This document shows positions 10,786 through 23,300 of a DNA stretch of 64,000 nucleotides, in pieces (the first letter of the stretch is position 1; every line of letters starts with the position of its first letter). The notes beneath the pieces are model-generated. The model saw nothing but the letters and a program-made list of their open reading frames with translations. It did no database searches and was not told the origin of the DNA. Made by a program: the position numbers and the translations under genes. The stretch lies in assembly GCA_903813345.2 (NCBI GenBank), contig CAIIXF020000001.1:37357366-37421365 (forward strand), given 5' to 3'. Source of the stretch: Owenia fusiformis (Eukaryota > Annelida > Polychaeta > Sabellida > Oweniidae).

Positions 10786-11479
10786 CATTCTTTGCTCATC
10801 TACACATTTCAGCAAAGCTTAGGTGTGTAATACGTCAATTGGAGTCATACTTCTAGGATAATAGTATCTACTTCTTACCCGACTAAAAGACGAGAGAGAA
10901 GTGGAAATCCCGAAGATGTAATTTTAGTCATGTCATCAAAATGAATAGCCACCTTGTAGTAGCGCCTTTGCTTTTCCTACGGAATATAAATCTTTTTTTT
11001 CTACCCTTGGGTATGGGGTGCATGACTATGTCCCGTAATTACGTTATACGAATATTTATTTGCCAAAAATATTATAATATATATTTATTGAGGGGATATT
11101 CCCGCTTTGGCGTGACGCCTTCAAAATTTGTATAGACACGTCGCAAAAAGGTTGCGCACGTCGTGTGTTTTAGGGTGTTGCATGAATGTATCTTTAATGC
11201 TCCGTAACATAATAATCTAACCATACATAACTATATATATATTCTAACTTTGTTTTTACACCTTTTATTGGCGACATAATGGAGCATATTAAATTCTGTT
11301 GATGTCAACACATATCGCGAAATTTAGAAGATATAACAACATTTGAATGCAACATGTATAAATAATCGCAAATAGGCCCATGTAATAAATCAAGATTGAC
11401 TTGCAAATGTAAATATACATGTAAGACCAGTTTATTCAACTACCAGTTTATTCAAATAATCTTCTTCTTACTATAAAGC
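10786..11479. other. No gene recognised
   Basis: AT-rich noncoding DNA; no exon-like frame, repeat or RNA gene was recognised on either strand. Confidence 0.5.
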
Positions 11480-12045
11480 ACGGTGGTGTGTCTGTCTCTC
11501 TTTCCTCCGGACATCTCCTAGACTGTTTGACCTGTTTCACCAGTCAAGATCATTCCTAGGTCAAATATCAATATCATATCTAGGTATTTGGCGGGTTAAG
11601 GACCTTGGGGGCTGATGTGATCCTTGGTGTCAAGGGGGGGGTCAAGGTCAATGTTCATCGATCAAGGTCAAATGTAAACATCTACGTATTTGACGTTTTA
11701 AGGACATTGCGGACTGCTGTGACCCTTGGTGACCCATGATTAGGTGACCTGAAGTCGAGGTCAATATCTAGGTTTTTGGCGTCTTAAGATCCTTTGGTTC
11801 GAGCTTTTGGCGACCCGTGATTAGGTGACCTGAGGTCAAGGTCATCTCAATGTCAAAGTTCAGTATCTAAGTATTTGGCATTTAAGGCACCTGGAGAATA
11901 ATGCTACTCTTAGTCATCTCAAGGTCATATCTAGGTATTTGGCGTTTTAAGGCCAAGAATCAGTCAAGGTCAAGCGATCAATAGGTATTTAGCATTTTAT
12001 TGGGGGTGCTGCCATGTTGGGGCTGTTGTGACTCTTGGTGACCAA
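11480..12045. repeat. Degenerate tandem repeat with many TCAAGGTCA motifs
   Basis: Imperfect units of about 80-120 bp share the phrases 'atctaggtatttggcgtttta', 'tgacccttggtgacc' and 'tcaaggtca'. TCAAGGTCA or AGGTCAAGGTCA occurs near 11635, 11661, 11831, 11918 and 11969. A run of eight Gs occurs near 11634. No coding frame. Confidence 0.7.
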
Positions 12046-12240
12046 CTCGAACGAGTAGATTGCTCAATCTAATGCGGAAGGTAGTCTACACGGCCAGTGT
12101 TACGTTTTGCTCACTAACAAAGACAATCCCAATTTTCTAATTATGAAAAGCTCCAAACATGGTATTATCAGTCAAAATGAAAGTTTGTAGAATAATCAAA
12201 ATGTCTTTAAGGAACATTCACTGAATATTTCATGTTAACT

Positions 12241-12796
12241 TTTTTAAGGTTATTTTATTTGATCTGTCTTTGCGCTCTGATTTTTGCCGGCACAACTTTG
12301 TAAACTACCAATATCCAAGTTGTCCATGTGGGTTTCGAAACCAGACAAAGGTACACCATTTGCTTGATTGCCCTCTTACACATGATGCAAGACAAATATT
12401 TCTCCAAAGTCTCTCCCAGCAAGCTGACCCTAACCTCAAACTTTTCTCCAGTAAACGCAAATATGACAAGGTTGATATGATTTTATTTGGCGATAAAGAA
12501 CTATCACCAAAGCTTAACTCCATACTTATAAATCTATCATCAGATTTTATTAACAAAATATTGTGAAACCAGTGTCATATCTTCTGTACCTTGCCAAATT
12601 TCATAACATCATCACCCATTCCATCTGAACACTACATTTATGTAGATTATGACTGTTATTGTACGTGTAAATATCCACTGTATAAAATGTATTTTCACAA
12701 GCTAATAATGTGCAAACGTAGGCTTGTTTCTCCATATTCATGTATTACTGTATATATGATTCTAATATGGAAATAAAATAACCTTAAAAAATGTAA
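12241..12796 (+). mobile_element. 5'-truncated non-LTR retrotransposon: C-terminus of ORF2 plus 3' UTR
   Basis: The plus frame ending at 12566 reads LFDLSLRSDFCRHNF, then CPCGFRNQTKVHHLLDCPLT. LRSDFxRHxF followed by CPCG-x8-HHLLDCP is the C-terminal Cys-His motif found after the reverse transcriptase of CR1/jockey/I-type LINEs. The frame opens without a start and the RT core is absent, so this is a dead-on-arrival 5' truncation. The 3' part ends AAATAAAATAACCTTAAAAA near 12790. Confidence 0.7.
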
Positions 12797-13929
12797 AAAT
12801 ATCAATTACTGATGTTACATTATTTTATTTCCTCTGTTTCATTTGGAGAGCGTTGGTTATACAATAACATTTAAATTCAGTACAAACGCATTTACAGAAG
12901 GATTATTGGATTTAATATTTACATTTTAGAACCAATAAAAAGTTCGAAAAGCAAGCCGATTGCCTTTTTTTAAGAACCGCTATTCTTATTATGAAAATGA
13001 ATTCTAACATTACTCTCCCACGTGAAACTATATTTGTTGACACTCTATCAACTTGAGTTCTTCTAAGATAATGCGGATTTCAGCAAGGGTACCGTTGACT
13101 TAACATGGGGATGCAATTGACTTTAATCCTGCATATCTCCATTGTGTGGTCGATTCTCAACAAGTAGAATCATGTGAGAGAGTATTGGTAGAATCCGTTT
13201 TCAATAGTAAGAATAGGGGTTCTTAAACGGGTATTAAATCTTAACTAAGGCCTTTTGAAATATTTGGTAAGACAGAGTGCTCAATAAAATTGGTTACCCT
13301 GTCACTATTTTCATCATATCCTTGTCTCTCTCTCTCTCTGATATTTAGCACATATGTACATCATTCAATTTCCTACCGGCCCACCATATTTCATGACAAT
13401 CAGACTGATAGTCACAATGTTACAGCACTTTGAACAACAATTCAATGCTGTACAAATGTGCCAAATTAAAGGGTGTAAATCATTAAAATGATAAAATATT
13501 GAGGAAAATACAGGGTTGTCATTATTTTACAAGCCTTCACTTTTTGTTAAAGTGACCGTATACATGTACATATTTGAAAAATATATTAATATTGAGACGT
13601 GACACTGCACATTCGATTATGAACATATCATAAAACGTAAATATCATCGACATGAAACTCTATATGTATATTGCTACCCAAAGTTGTTGTATGAAAACAC
13701 CATCATCAAGGTAAAAAGTGAAATGCCATCTTAAACGGGCAATATATCAATTATCCGATCAAAAATGTGTCTCTTTGAGACTATGCTATTGTAACATGTG
13801 GAGTTACATTTCTAACACGTGGACTCCGACATTGGGTCTAACACTCGAGCTTCGATCGGTTGGATAAAAAATAATATCACGACAACACGTTCAGCATATA
13901 TGTCTGTACGTTTTCCTATTTACTATTGT
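12797..13929. other. 3' flank of the guanylate cyclase gene; no other gene seen
   Basis: Noncoding; a short CT run near 13325. It should contain the 3' UTR of the minus-strand cyclase, but no clear poly(A) signal could be assigned. Confidence 0.5.
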
Positions 13930-14310
13930 TCAAAAATGAAGTCCTTCAACCAGTTGAACAATAGGTGGACTTCCTTTATTGTTGTCGAACATATGATCAA
14001 GTTCGTCTAAAGATAACGGTACTTCTCCTTCAACAGGCAAGGCAAGTCCATCTCGAGCTTCATATAAATGCTTAAGCGGCAATTGTGAGGACGTTTGACC
14101 AGCAAAGACTTCACCAGTAGGAGCATACTTAGGCTTGACTGGCTCTCCTATCCCAACCTTCTGAACACCACCGGTTCCGCTAGTTCCAGGCTGGGGTTCA
14201 TCAAAGTTAAATACTTTCGCAGCTCCAGTTGTACTAGTACCAGGTTTAGGTGAGGTGTTTGGCGAGAACTTCATTCCCAATAGCCAGTAGGTGTTCATCC
14301 TTCCCTTGCC
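13930..14310 (-). CDS. NIT-GC exon 8 (end of cyclase fold and C-terminal tail)
   Basis: Opens [12 protein letters not shown], the canonical last strand of membrane/soluble cyclases, then a ~115-residue low-complexity tail rich in Pro, Gly, Thr and Ser (two PGTS motifs), an acidic [10 protein letters not shown] stretch, and TGA at 13930-13932. Confidence 0.93.
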   Translation of the reverse strand, partial: GKGRMNTYWLLGMKFSPNTSPKPGTSTTGAAKVFNFDEPQPGTSGTGGVQKVGIGEPVKPKYAPTGEVFAGQTSSQLPLKHLYEARDGLALPVEGEVPLSLDELDHMFDNNKGSPPIVQLVEGLHF

Positions 14311-17300
14311 CTGAGAAGTGAATAGAAGTTATTTATGTTGTTATTTTATATTTTAGAACAACTGTATTTTAAAAAATATTTGGGGTTCTCATTTTAGCAC
14401 TCTTGCTATCATGGTTTGGCTGTGTCACTTAAGTTCGCTCGTTCCACTCCCAAGGTTCATATTCTTATGTTTATTGCATTGTTATTCAATCAAATACTCC
14501 ACCATGACAAATCACTTCCATTAAATTATATACAATGATACTGTTCCAACACAATCCCTGTTATGGACTTATTATTGCGCTTCAAATGTGTGTGCCATCC
14601 ACATTATGGCGCAATCACTCAAGTTCAATCCAGATTATGGCGTTCTCGGACACAGGTACCATTCACACTAGGGTGCCTTCAGACCCAAGCACCATACACG
14701 TTATAGGGCTTAGAAACTTAGCGACATCCACATTATGGCACTTTCAAATATAGCACCATCCACATTATGGGGGGGGGGTACTGATTTTCATTTATATGTT
14801 AAATATTCATTATAATATACATTTCCCCTCCACCTCCCTTCAGATATGACTACCCAACTTGCTAATGATTTTATTATTTTATATTAAATAAATTAATTTC
14901 ACCAACACGAATGTATTATGTTCCGTTATAATTAGCAACTGAGCAGATCAAGGGAAGAGACACAAATATTTGTTTGTTTCCTTCATGGGCTCTACCAACT
15001 GATAGAGCCCATGGTTTCCTTTCAATTGAACATGTATTGATTTAAGTAGCTTAAAGAACGTGTGCGTCTTTCGACTTTTAACGATTCGTCTGGTTAAACA
15101 AAATACAGTCGGCTGAACATAATCCTTTTCTCCCTTGTATTTTTAAGCTTTACCTTAAGTTCCATTACCCCACGCTGTTGCATAGTATACCCTCCATGCC
15201 TCGCCAACAAACGATGCGTTGTCGTGCTAATATGTATCCTGTTTGCTGAAAGTAGATGTTATACTTTAGATGTGCAGGTTTGTTCCACATGTTGTCTTAT
15301 AGCCATATTATTCAAGATGCTTTTGACAAGCGTGTCTTATCAAATCAATGAATGAACATTATCACTTTTTAGCTTTTCATTCACAATAATGTCGAGGCTT
15401 TCGGAATGTCGACAATTGTATGATGAAATGAAACTATTTGCAATTTGATATGCATATAACTATTTTACATTTGATTAAGGATTTTATCATCTTACCGAGT
15501 CCACTTGTCTCTAACCTGGATGCAGTGTTGACTGTGTCTCCAAATAAACAATAGCGTGGTAGTTTGATACCAACAACACCAGCGACACAGTGACCTAATT
15601 CATAAAAACGTATACGTTCATTAATACAGTATAATAATAAACATGTATCTTTGACTTTTAGAGTTTTATTGTAAGCTTTTAATACAATTTTGCTTTGATA
15701 TACCATCTTTTAAGATCGAGTAACATAGGTAATTGCTGTTGATATATGTATTTCGGGTCAGTTTTGTTCGTGTATCAATGACCCCCTGATTAGAAAGTTT
15801 TTGTTTTCCTAGAACAAATTGTAATCGAAGCTTATTTGTGTGTGACAATTTTTACATGTTTTTATCAAATAATATTATGAAATGATAGTAAAGTATAATA
15901 AACAAGAACACAAATGTGTACAAAATGTCCCCACCTATGGATGATCCCGTCAAATGGTTATCCTAAAAATGAGTAGACAAGACTTTACCGACACAATTAG
16001 TCAGTTCTAGATTTTCATACTAAGAAACATTCATACTGAAAATTTGAAATTGATCTATCAAATGGTTCACCTGGAAATGCGTAGACAAGACTTTACAAAC
16101 AAGATTTTAGGACAGAAAATCCAAAATGGCTGCCTTGACATTTACCCAGAATGCCCAAAAACTAATCAGATCTAGATTTTCATACTAAGAATCATCCCTG
16201 AAAATTTGAAATTGATCTACCAAACGGTTCACCTAAAAACGCGTAGACAAGACTTTACGGGCAAGATTTTAAGACGGAAAATCCAAAATGGCTGCCTTGA
16301 CATTTATCCAGAATGCATAAAAACTAATCAGATCTAGATTTTCACACTAAGAATCATCCCTGAAAAATTGAAATTGATCTACCAAACAGTTCACCTGGAA
16401 ATGCGTAGACAAGACTTTACAGACGAGATTTTAGGACGGAAAATCCAAAATGGCTGCCTTGACATTTACCCAGAATGCCCAAAAACTAATCAGATCTAGA
16501 TTTTCATACTAAGAATCATCCCTGAAAATTTGAAATTGATCTACCAAACGGTTCACCTGAAAACGCGTAGACAAGACTTTACAGACAAGATTTTAGGACG
16601 GAAAATCCAAAATGGCCGACAATAAAAAAGTGATTATGAATTTTTGCTGATTTCTTTTTACAAAATGATCACATATAACTACTGTTAACAATAACATAGG
16701 CTTTTACAACAAAGTACACCTGAAATTATTTATAAAGCTACTAAATAGTTAAAGTATGAAAACTGAAAAACACCATTCAATATGATACAAAGTATTATCG
16801 TGCGCTAACTTTTCTTAAAACATTCAAAATGGCTGACATGACTGAGCTAACAGGTCCAAAACCTAATCAGATCTAGAATGAAGTGAGCTGAACAAGATTT
16901 TAAAGTTTTAAAAGCAACTGTGAAAGCCGTTTTTCTTAAAGCTTGCAGACAAGGATTTTAGCATTTGACTTCAAAATGGCCGACAGGAAGTAGGTATCGA
17001 GATAATTTTTTTTCATCCACATCTGTATGGACTCATAAGTTATCCCTGAAAATTTGAAGGTGATATCTGTAGCGGTTTTGGAGAAAACTGCCGGACGTAC
17101 GGACGGACAGACGGACAGACAGACGGACGCGCCTAAGCCGACAATATGGCCCCACACTATGTGGTGGGGACATAAAAAGAATAATCAATGATTAATACAT
17201 ATTTCATATCTGCATAATGACATCTTAAAAATACACACCTGTATGTATTCCAATGCGGAGCTCTATCTTATCATTAGTTATATCACCGAGTTCAAGCGTG

Positions 17301-20300
17301 GCGGTAACAGCCATTAAATCCAATGACATGTTTGCAATTTCATAGACGTGTTTATTGCCATTTCTGCTTGGGAGCCCTGTAAATAACAAATGTAAGTCAT
17401 CATAGGAATTTTAGAGAAAAACTAAATATAACAAAATGTAAATGTTAATAGTAAAAAGGATGAGGGCAACCTTTCGCTATGCTACGAAATAAAGGACGAT
17501 TAATAAAAGTCAGTTGCCGAGGAAGGCGTGTTTTAATTGTTTTGGATACAAGCCCTCTGTGCTAAAACGATAAGTTGTGTATTCATGAATTGAAAATTAT
17601 CAATCAAACAATCTATTCGTCAAAACATTAAAACATTAATATATACCTGATGAGGCTTTAATTAAAATACCAAGCATGTCTCCAATATACTGATGTGTTA
17701 GGTTGCTAACATGAATTGAACACCAAGATGATTCTTCTTTGCGATGTGTTCGTTTTCTGTGTTTACTAAGAATTGATTCACATTATTTGTTTTTAAATTT
17801 TAAATTTTGTTCACTGTGTTCGTCTGCCATCATTGTATTTTGTTTAGTTCAGTGCTGCAATAGTTATGACGGGAATTCCCGAGGCGGGGTGTCCCCGATA
17901 ACGCCACATGCGGGTTATACGAAATATATTTGGACGGATATCGAATATATTCCCGGTTAATATGCCCCTGAAACCAGAACAGGTATGGAATACATAATTA
18001 TATCATCCTTACCTGATGCCACCATGTATGAATCACCAATGGTTTCCACTTTGTAAACATCATACAGTTCAATCCGTTTATCAAACGTATTGTAAAGTGT
18101 ATTTAGGAGCTCTACAATTTGCATGGGGGTGCATTCCAATGAAATACGAGTGAACCCGACTATATCAGAAAAGAAAATAGTCACTTCTTTAAAATACTCA
18201 GCATTCACATCCTAAAAGAGAAGGATATGCATGACGGTCATAATTTTATGGAATCTTTGGTATCTGAAGTCTTTAGGATCAGTTGACGTTCACTGTTTTT
18301 ATTCCCTTGGCAAATGTGTAGTTCATCATACATAAATTTGAACAAAAGTGCATGTAAATATCTTGAGGATACAATAACTTGCTTGTTTAAAACGTATCAA
18401 GGAACATAGTTTTAATTTGTCTACCCCGGCGACATACCTTGTTCTTCTTCAGTTGGTCAGCAACAGGCCTGGGTAACATTTGGTAAAGAAGAGAATCCGT
18501 CTTCTTCTTTTCTTTGTGCAATTCCTGGGTCTTACTGGCAAGTGTGATGGCATACCTCTGGATATCATTAGTCATTTTTAGAATTAATTGTACTACGACT
18601 GGACTTATTGTGAGAACGATTAGCAAGAGGATTGCACTCATAACAAGTGATGTTGTCTCTAACACAGATTTGTTCCTGAGATTGTCAAAAATCTTGTTAG
18701 CAAGCTCAACCTGAATGTCAAGGAGAAGGTTCACGTAAACCGTCATATCATCAAAATACTGAGTAGCTTTTCTTACAGACGGGTCTCTGAACGAAGCGTT
18801 TCTATCTTGGATGTCATCGCGATAATTATTTATTATAGTTGCCAAATTAATTCCATTTACATTGATTCCATACATCCTAATCGAATCCACAAGTGGAGAA
18901 AAGGTTTTAGCCGCAGCATACTTTACATCAGCGTTTACGAGTTGTCTGTTAAACTTAAAGAAATCGTCATCAAAAAGAAAACCGCCTCTCACATAGAAAG
19001 CTCCGCCAAATGATCGCTCAATGCCGACATCCTCTTTTGCAGCAATTATCTTCATGTAAGCTACCAATGTTCTCCACATTGTCCCATACCTTGATTCCTG
19101 GATAGCATCTTGCAACCAAAGTAAAAACACATCGATCATGCTGCTGTAGAATTGAATTTCGTTAACGTATGTGTAGTTTTTATCACTAAGATGCAACAAA
19201 TCCAACTCATTTCTATGTTTTGCTAAATAAAATCTAAACGACTTTTTATTTCTAAATTGCTCAAGTGTATTTCTCTGTCTCACTGGCCATTGTGACAGCG
19301 CATCTAACGTGTCATCGGTCTGAGGGTAGAAATTCAGGAGAAAGCTTTTAGTTTCTGGACCAAGCTGGCTGAAGTACAAAACGCTCATGTCACGTTCTTT
19401 TTGGAGCTGATGTATAAAACGACCCACTTCAATACTAAACTCTATGTTTGTCCGCAACTAAAAACAAGGCAAAAATAAGTTTCATTAGATTGGAACTCAC
19501 TTCGTCAAGTTGCAGAATTATTTGATATTAATCAAACCGATATGATACAATTCCAAATTAACAATGTAGCATATGTTACATATTGATCAAGAGTACGGAT
19601 TCATATAATGCGTAATATATTCAGTTACACAAGCATGGACCAATGGAACCGAGTCATATAATGCGTAATACAATACACAGGGACCAATGGTACAGAGTCA
19701 TATAAATTATAATGCGTAATATATTGGTTCATGTGTGACTGAATATATTACGCGTTATATGATTCGACACCATTGGTTCATGTGTGGCTGAATATATTGC
19801 GCGTTATATGACTCGGTGCCATCGGTCCCTGTCTAATGTAAATTACATGTTGATTCGGCACCAATCGTCCATGTGTTAGTATATTAGGCGTTCTACGACT
19901 CGGTACCAATGGTTCAATGGTCCATATATTAGACGTTGTATGACATGGCACCATTGCTCTTTATCTAATATATTAGGCGTTACAGTTTTTTCGTTTTTTC
20001 TGAAGGGTTTCATACTTTCATTAAATGTATACAAAATAAAAGAAATACCAATCCCAAAATCAGCAGGGTTAAAGATGAGTCCCCTTAAGTATAATGAATA
20101 CAATATATGTAATCGAATGCAAGTGATTATATAAGAATTCAATACGAAAATCCAGTTTTTAACTTATATATATGAAATCGTACATAAATGAAACACTGAA
20201 ACGAAAAATGCTAATATCGGTCACAGATAACTAAAGTAGCTTTTTTCAAAATGACCGTAAATTACTCGTGGAAAAAATCAATGTTTAGCTACAAAACAAA

Positions 20301-23300
20301 ACAAGAATGCTTGCTACAAACAAATTGCAATATTCTCTTGGTATGCAGATCAGCAAATTATTTTATTCTGTTTCGCTTTTCCTAATATTACAACAAAGCA
20401 GTCTTTGATGTAATGAATGATAATGCTTACTTCTGCGGTCGCCTGTTTGCTCGATATACTATCACCAAGAACAAATAGAGATAAACCAAGAAGTCCAGCA
20501 ATAGGAATCAGTACCAGGGTAACCATTTTTACAATCTGCCTTCTTTTGCCTGCTGTGGTTATTGGGTCCCCACGACACAATCCTAAAGAACAAAACACAT
20601 GCCACGTAAAATACAATTGTAGAATGGCCATTTCATTTATATATCCCCATATGTTTAGGTCCTTAAGTCCTTAAAGGAAGAATAGGAGACAAAGACAAAT
20701 TGCGAGTAATGCCTGTCACATTTGCTACGGAGGCTATGCGCTATAATTTTTTCCTATAAGTTGATGCAATTCTAAGACCGCCAAGCATTTCCGCGGTCAC
20801 ATGCTATATAGCAGTCATTTATTCTACGATAGCCGCATGTCATATGTGGAAATGAAAAACTTTCGGCTACCATACGGCCTTTGACGTGATGACGCATGGC
20901 TACCTAAGGAGGTCCCTGCGGCAGCCGTAGATTTTGACAAATACCAAGGTGGACGCAATGCCATAGATGTACCGTGCGTCTGATATTTGCGCAAAGAGAA
21001 CTTTGGGGAAAGTTCACGTTCATAGAAACTAGAATATCTAGGTCTAGGTAGGTGGTTCCGTCAAAGATTCGGAGTACTTTATCAAGCTCAATCGAGTTAA
21101 CTATGAAATAAGTGGAATGCATGATTATGTTTGACATAAATCTGTGCATATATCGAGATCATATGTGTTCAATCTTATCAAATATAACTTGACTATCGAG
21201 GCACCCATTTCATAATTATATCTGTATTTAAATCAGAATTGAGAAATGTCCCGAAAACATTTTTTGCGCAAATACACTTTTTAGAAAAGATTTGAGTAAG
21301 ATCAAATACCTCATTCCTATAAATAAAACGACAATGACGTGTACTGTTCTGGGAACAGAGCTAATTGCGCCTGCTTTGAGCATTAATATCCGCCCTATTC
21401 GAAAAGCCCAACATATGCTTTATATATCATTTTGAAGTAATTTTCTATGCTTTTCACTTTTCAGTGACACTTTTTTCTAGAAAAAATTGTTTTGATCGAA
21501 CATATTTTTAAAGTTAAATATACGAACTCGTCAAATACGTTGCAAAACATATCCGCAGATATTGGGATAATTTTCGATTTAATAATCTTACAACCTCACA
21601 TGTGCAGCGGCCACAATTCTAATTTCCATACATGAACTCTTTTGATATTTTCAAAATTGTGTGAGGTCTTAAAGGTAAAGGGGATGAGTGGAAAGTTTAC
21701 CTTTATTTAACGTTCTAGTTCTGATTTAAAAAATAATTAACTGCACAATATTGTTCAGGCAAAATTCACCTTTTACTTAAAACTTCAAGCATACCGATTT
21801 TTGTTTTTAGTGAATTGTTTTTCAAAATTCAAAATCACACAATATTGCCCTCGAGATCTTGTTTCTCTGTTAATTTTATAATGATTGTCTCAAGATAAAT
21901 GTAACATTTTTGACGTTATACGGCTGCGTTCTGTACTACTCATCGTTTACTGGCAATTCGAACATGACTGCAGTATTCAAGGCTTCTAAAAACTGTGAAT
22001 ATTTCCCTCGGTATGCAGATTTATCCTATGCCAAGTAGAGTTTTAGGGAGATAAGTTGGTAAGATATATCCCATATCCTGATTTTCCTGAGGTTTCCATA
22101 TCCAGAACCTCCATATCTCCCGCCATATCTCCCGCTTCGGTGCATATCTTCCCGCTTCCGGTGCATATCTTCCCGCTTCTGGTAATGCAATAAAATGACT
22201 TTGCATATGAATAATTTGTTTATTTTTACACCTTGAACTATTGAAATGGCCATATGCCCCTGGAAACTCTACTTGGTATAGGATAGCAGTTATGTACGGT
22301 CGGTTTGGATATTGGGTTCATCCCTCGTGAGATATGCAGTTATCCTCAGGTAGATATGCATATCTCCCTCTGGATACACCCCATATCCAAAGTCTTCCAA
22401 AGGGAAATGAAATTAAGAAAAATGTTCATATTTGTGCATTTCGCCATTTTCTTTCAAGTCTATGCCTATTTTAGTCAAGTTGATTAAAACCTACCAACAT
22501 TTCTGCAACATAACATAGATGAATATACGAGATCTGTATCCATTATTTCGGTTTGATTTACATGTTCATCCATTTTGAAAATTTGGAGATTCTTTGCAGC
22601 ATCCTCGAGCGTCGACATATTAAAGTTGACTTATCAAAGTTGAAAAATTTTGCTCATGCATTATATCACCACATGATGTCACTATGGCAACGTGTTGTTT
22701 TGTATACTATTGTTATTGTTGTTGTTATAGAAACAGATGAATTATGTCATGCGCCCAGAAATTAATATCAGTATCTTTTTCGAATTTGTTACCATTTGTT
22801 TTATTAGAAAACTTACTAGAAGTATGTAGAAGTCAGATGTAAAAAGCCAATTTAAAATTGTGAAATTAATGAACTTCACTGATTCTAAAAAGAACCATTC
22901 ACTCTTTTGTAAAATACAGAATGCATGTTACTGAATTTCTGATTAGCTAGAATCTGATATATTATATATGCCTATCTATTTGTGAAAATGCATCATGTAT
23001 AAGAGCCTTACCCTACAACAAAACGTCCATGTACCTACTAAAAAGAGTAGACCTTTGAATTTGTTTTGACGTATTTGCACGGAGTAACGCCGGATCGAGG
23101 ACGCAATTTGGTGAGTTAGGTCTGTCGGCTAACAGGATAATACCCGTTCGAGAACGTTCATGTTCAAAGTTTGTAAATAGATCCCAAACTGTTATTAGTA
23201 CGTCCAATCCGTTTGTATACAATTCAGCCCGTTTTCGAGAACGTAGTGAGAACTACCAATTCCCAATTCGTTGTAACATAGAAATTTCGAGATGGCAGCT

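Noticed and set aside
10862-10926. Possible start exon (MTKITSSGFPLLSRLLV) for the mosaic secreted gene
   Set aside because: Its donor is in phase 2 and would force a reading of exon 6111-6171 whose exit phase does not match the chitin-binding exon.
12305-12556. 83-aa antisense frame over the LINE fragment
   Set aside because: The plus strand carries the recognisable LINE C-terminal Cys-His motif.
15434-15706. 90-aa frame starting upstream of cyclase exon 6
   Set aside because: Only 15496-15594 is exon; the rest is intron read-through, as shown by the AG acceptor and family alignment.
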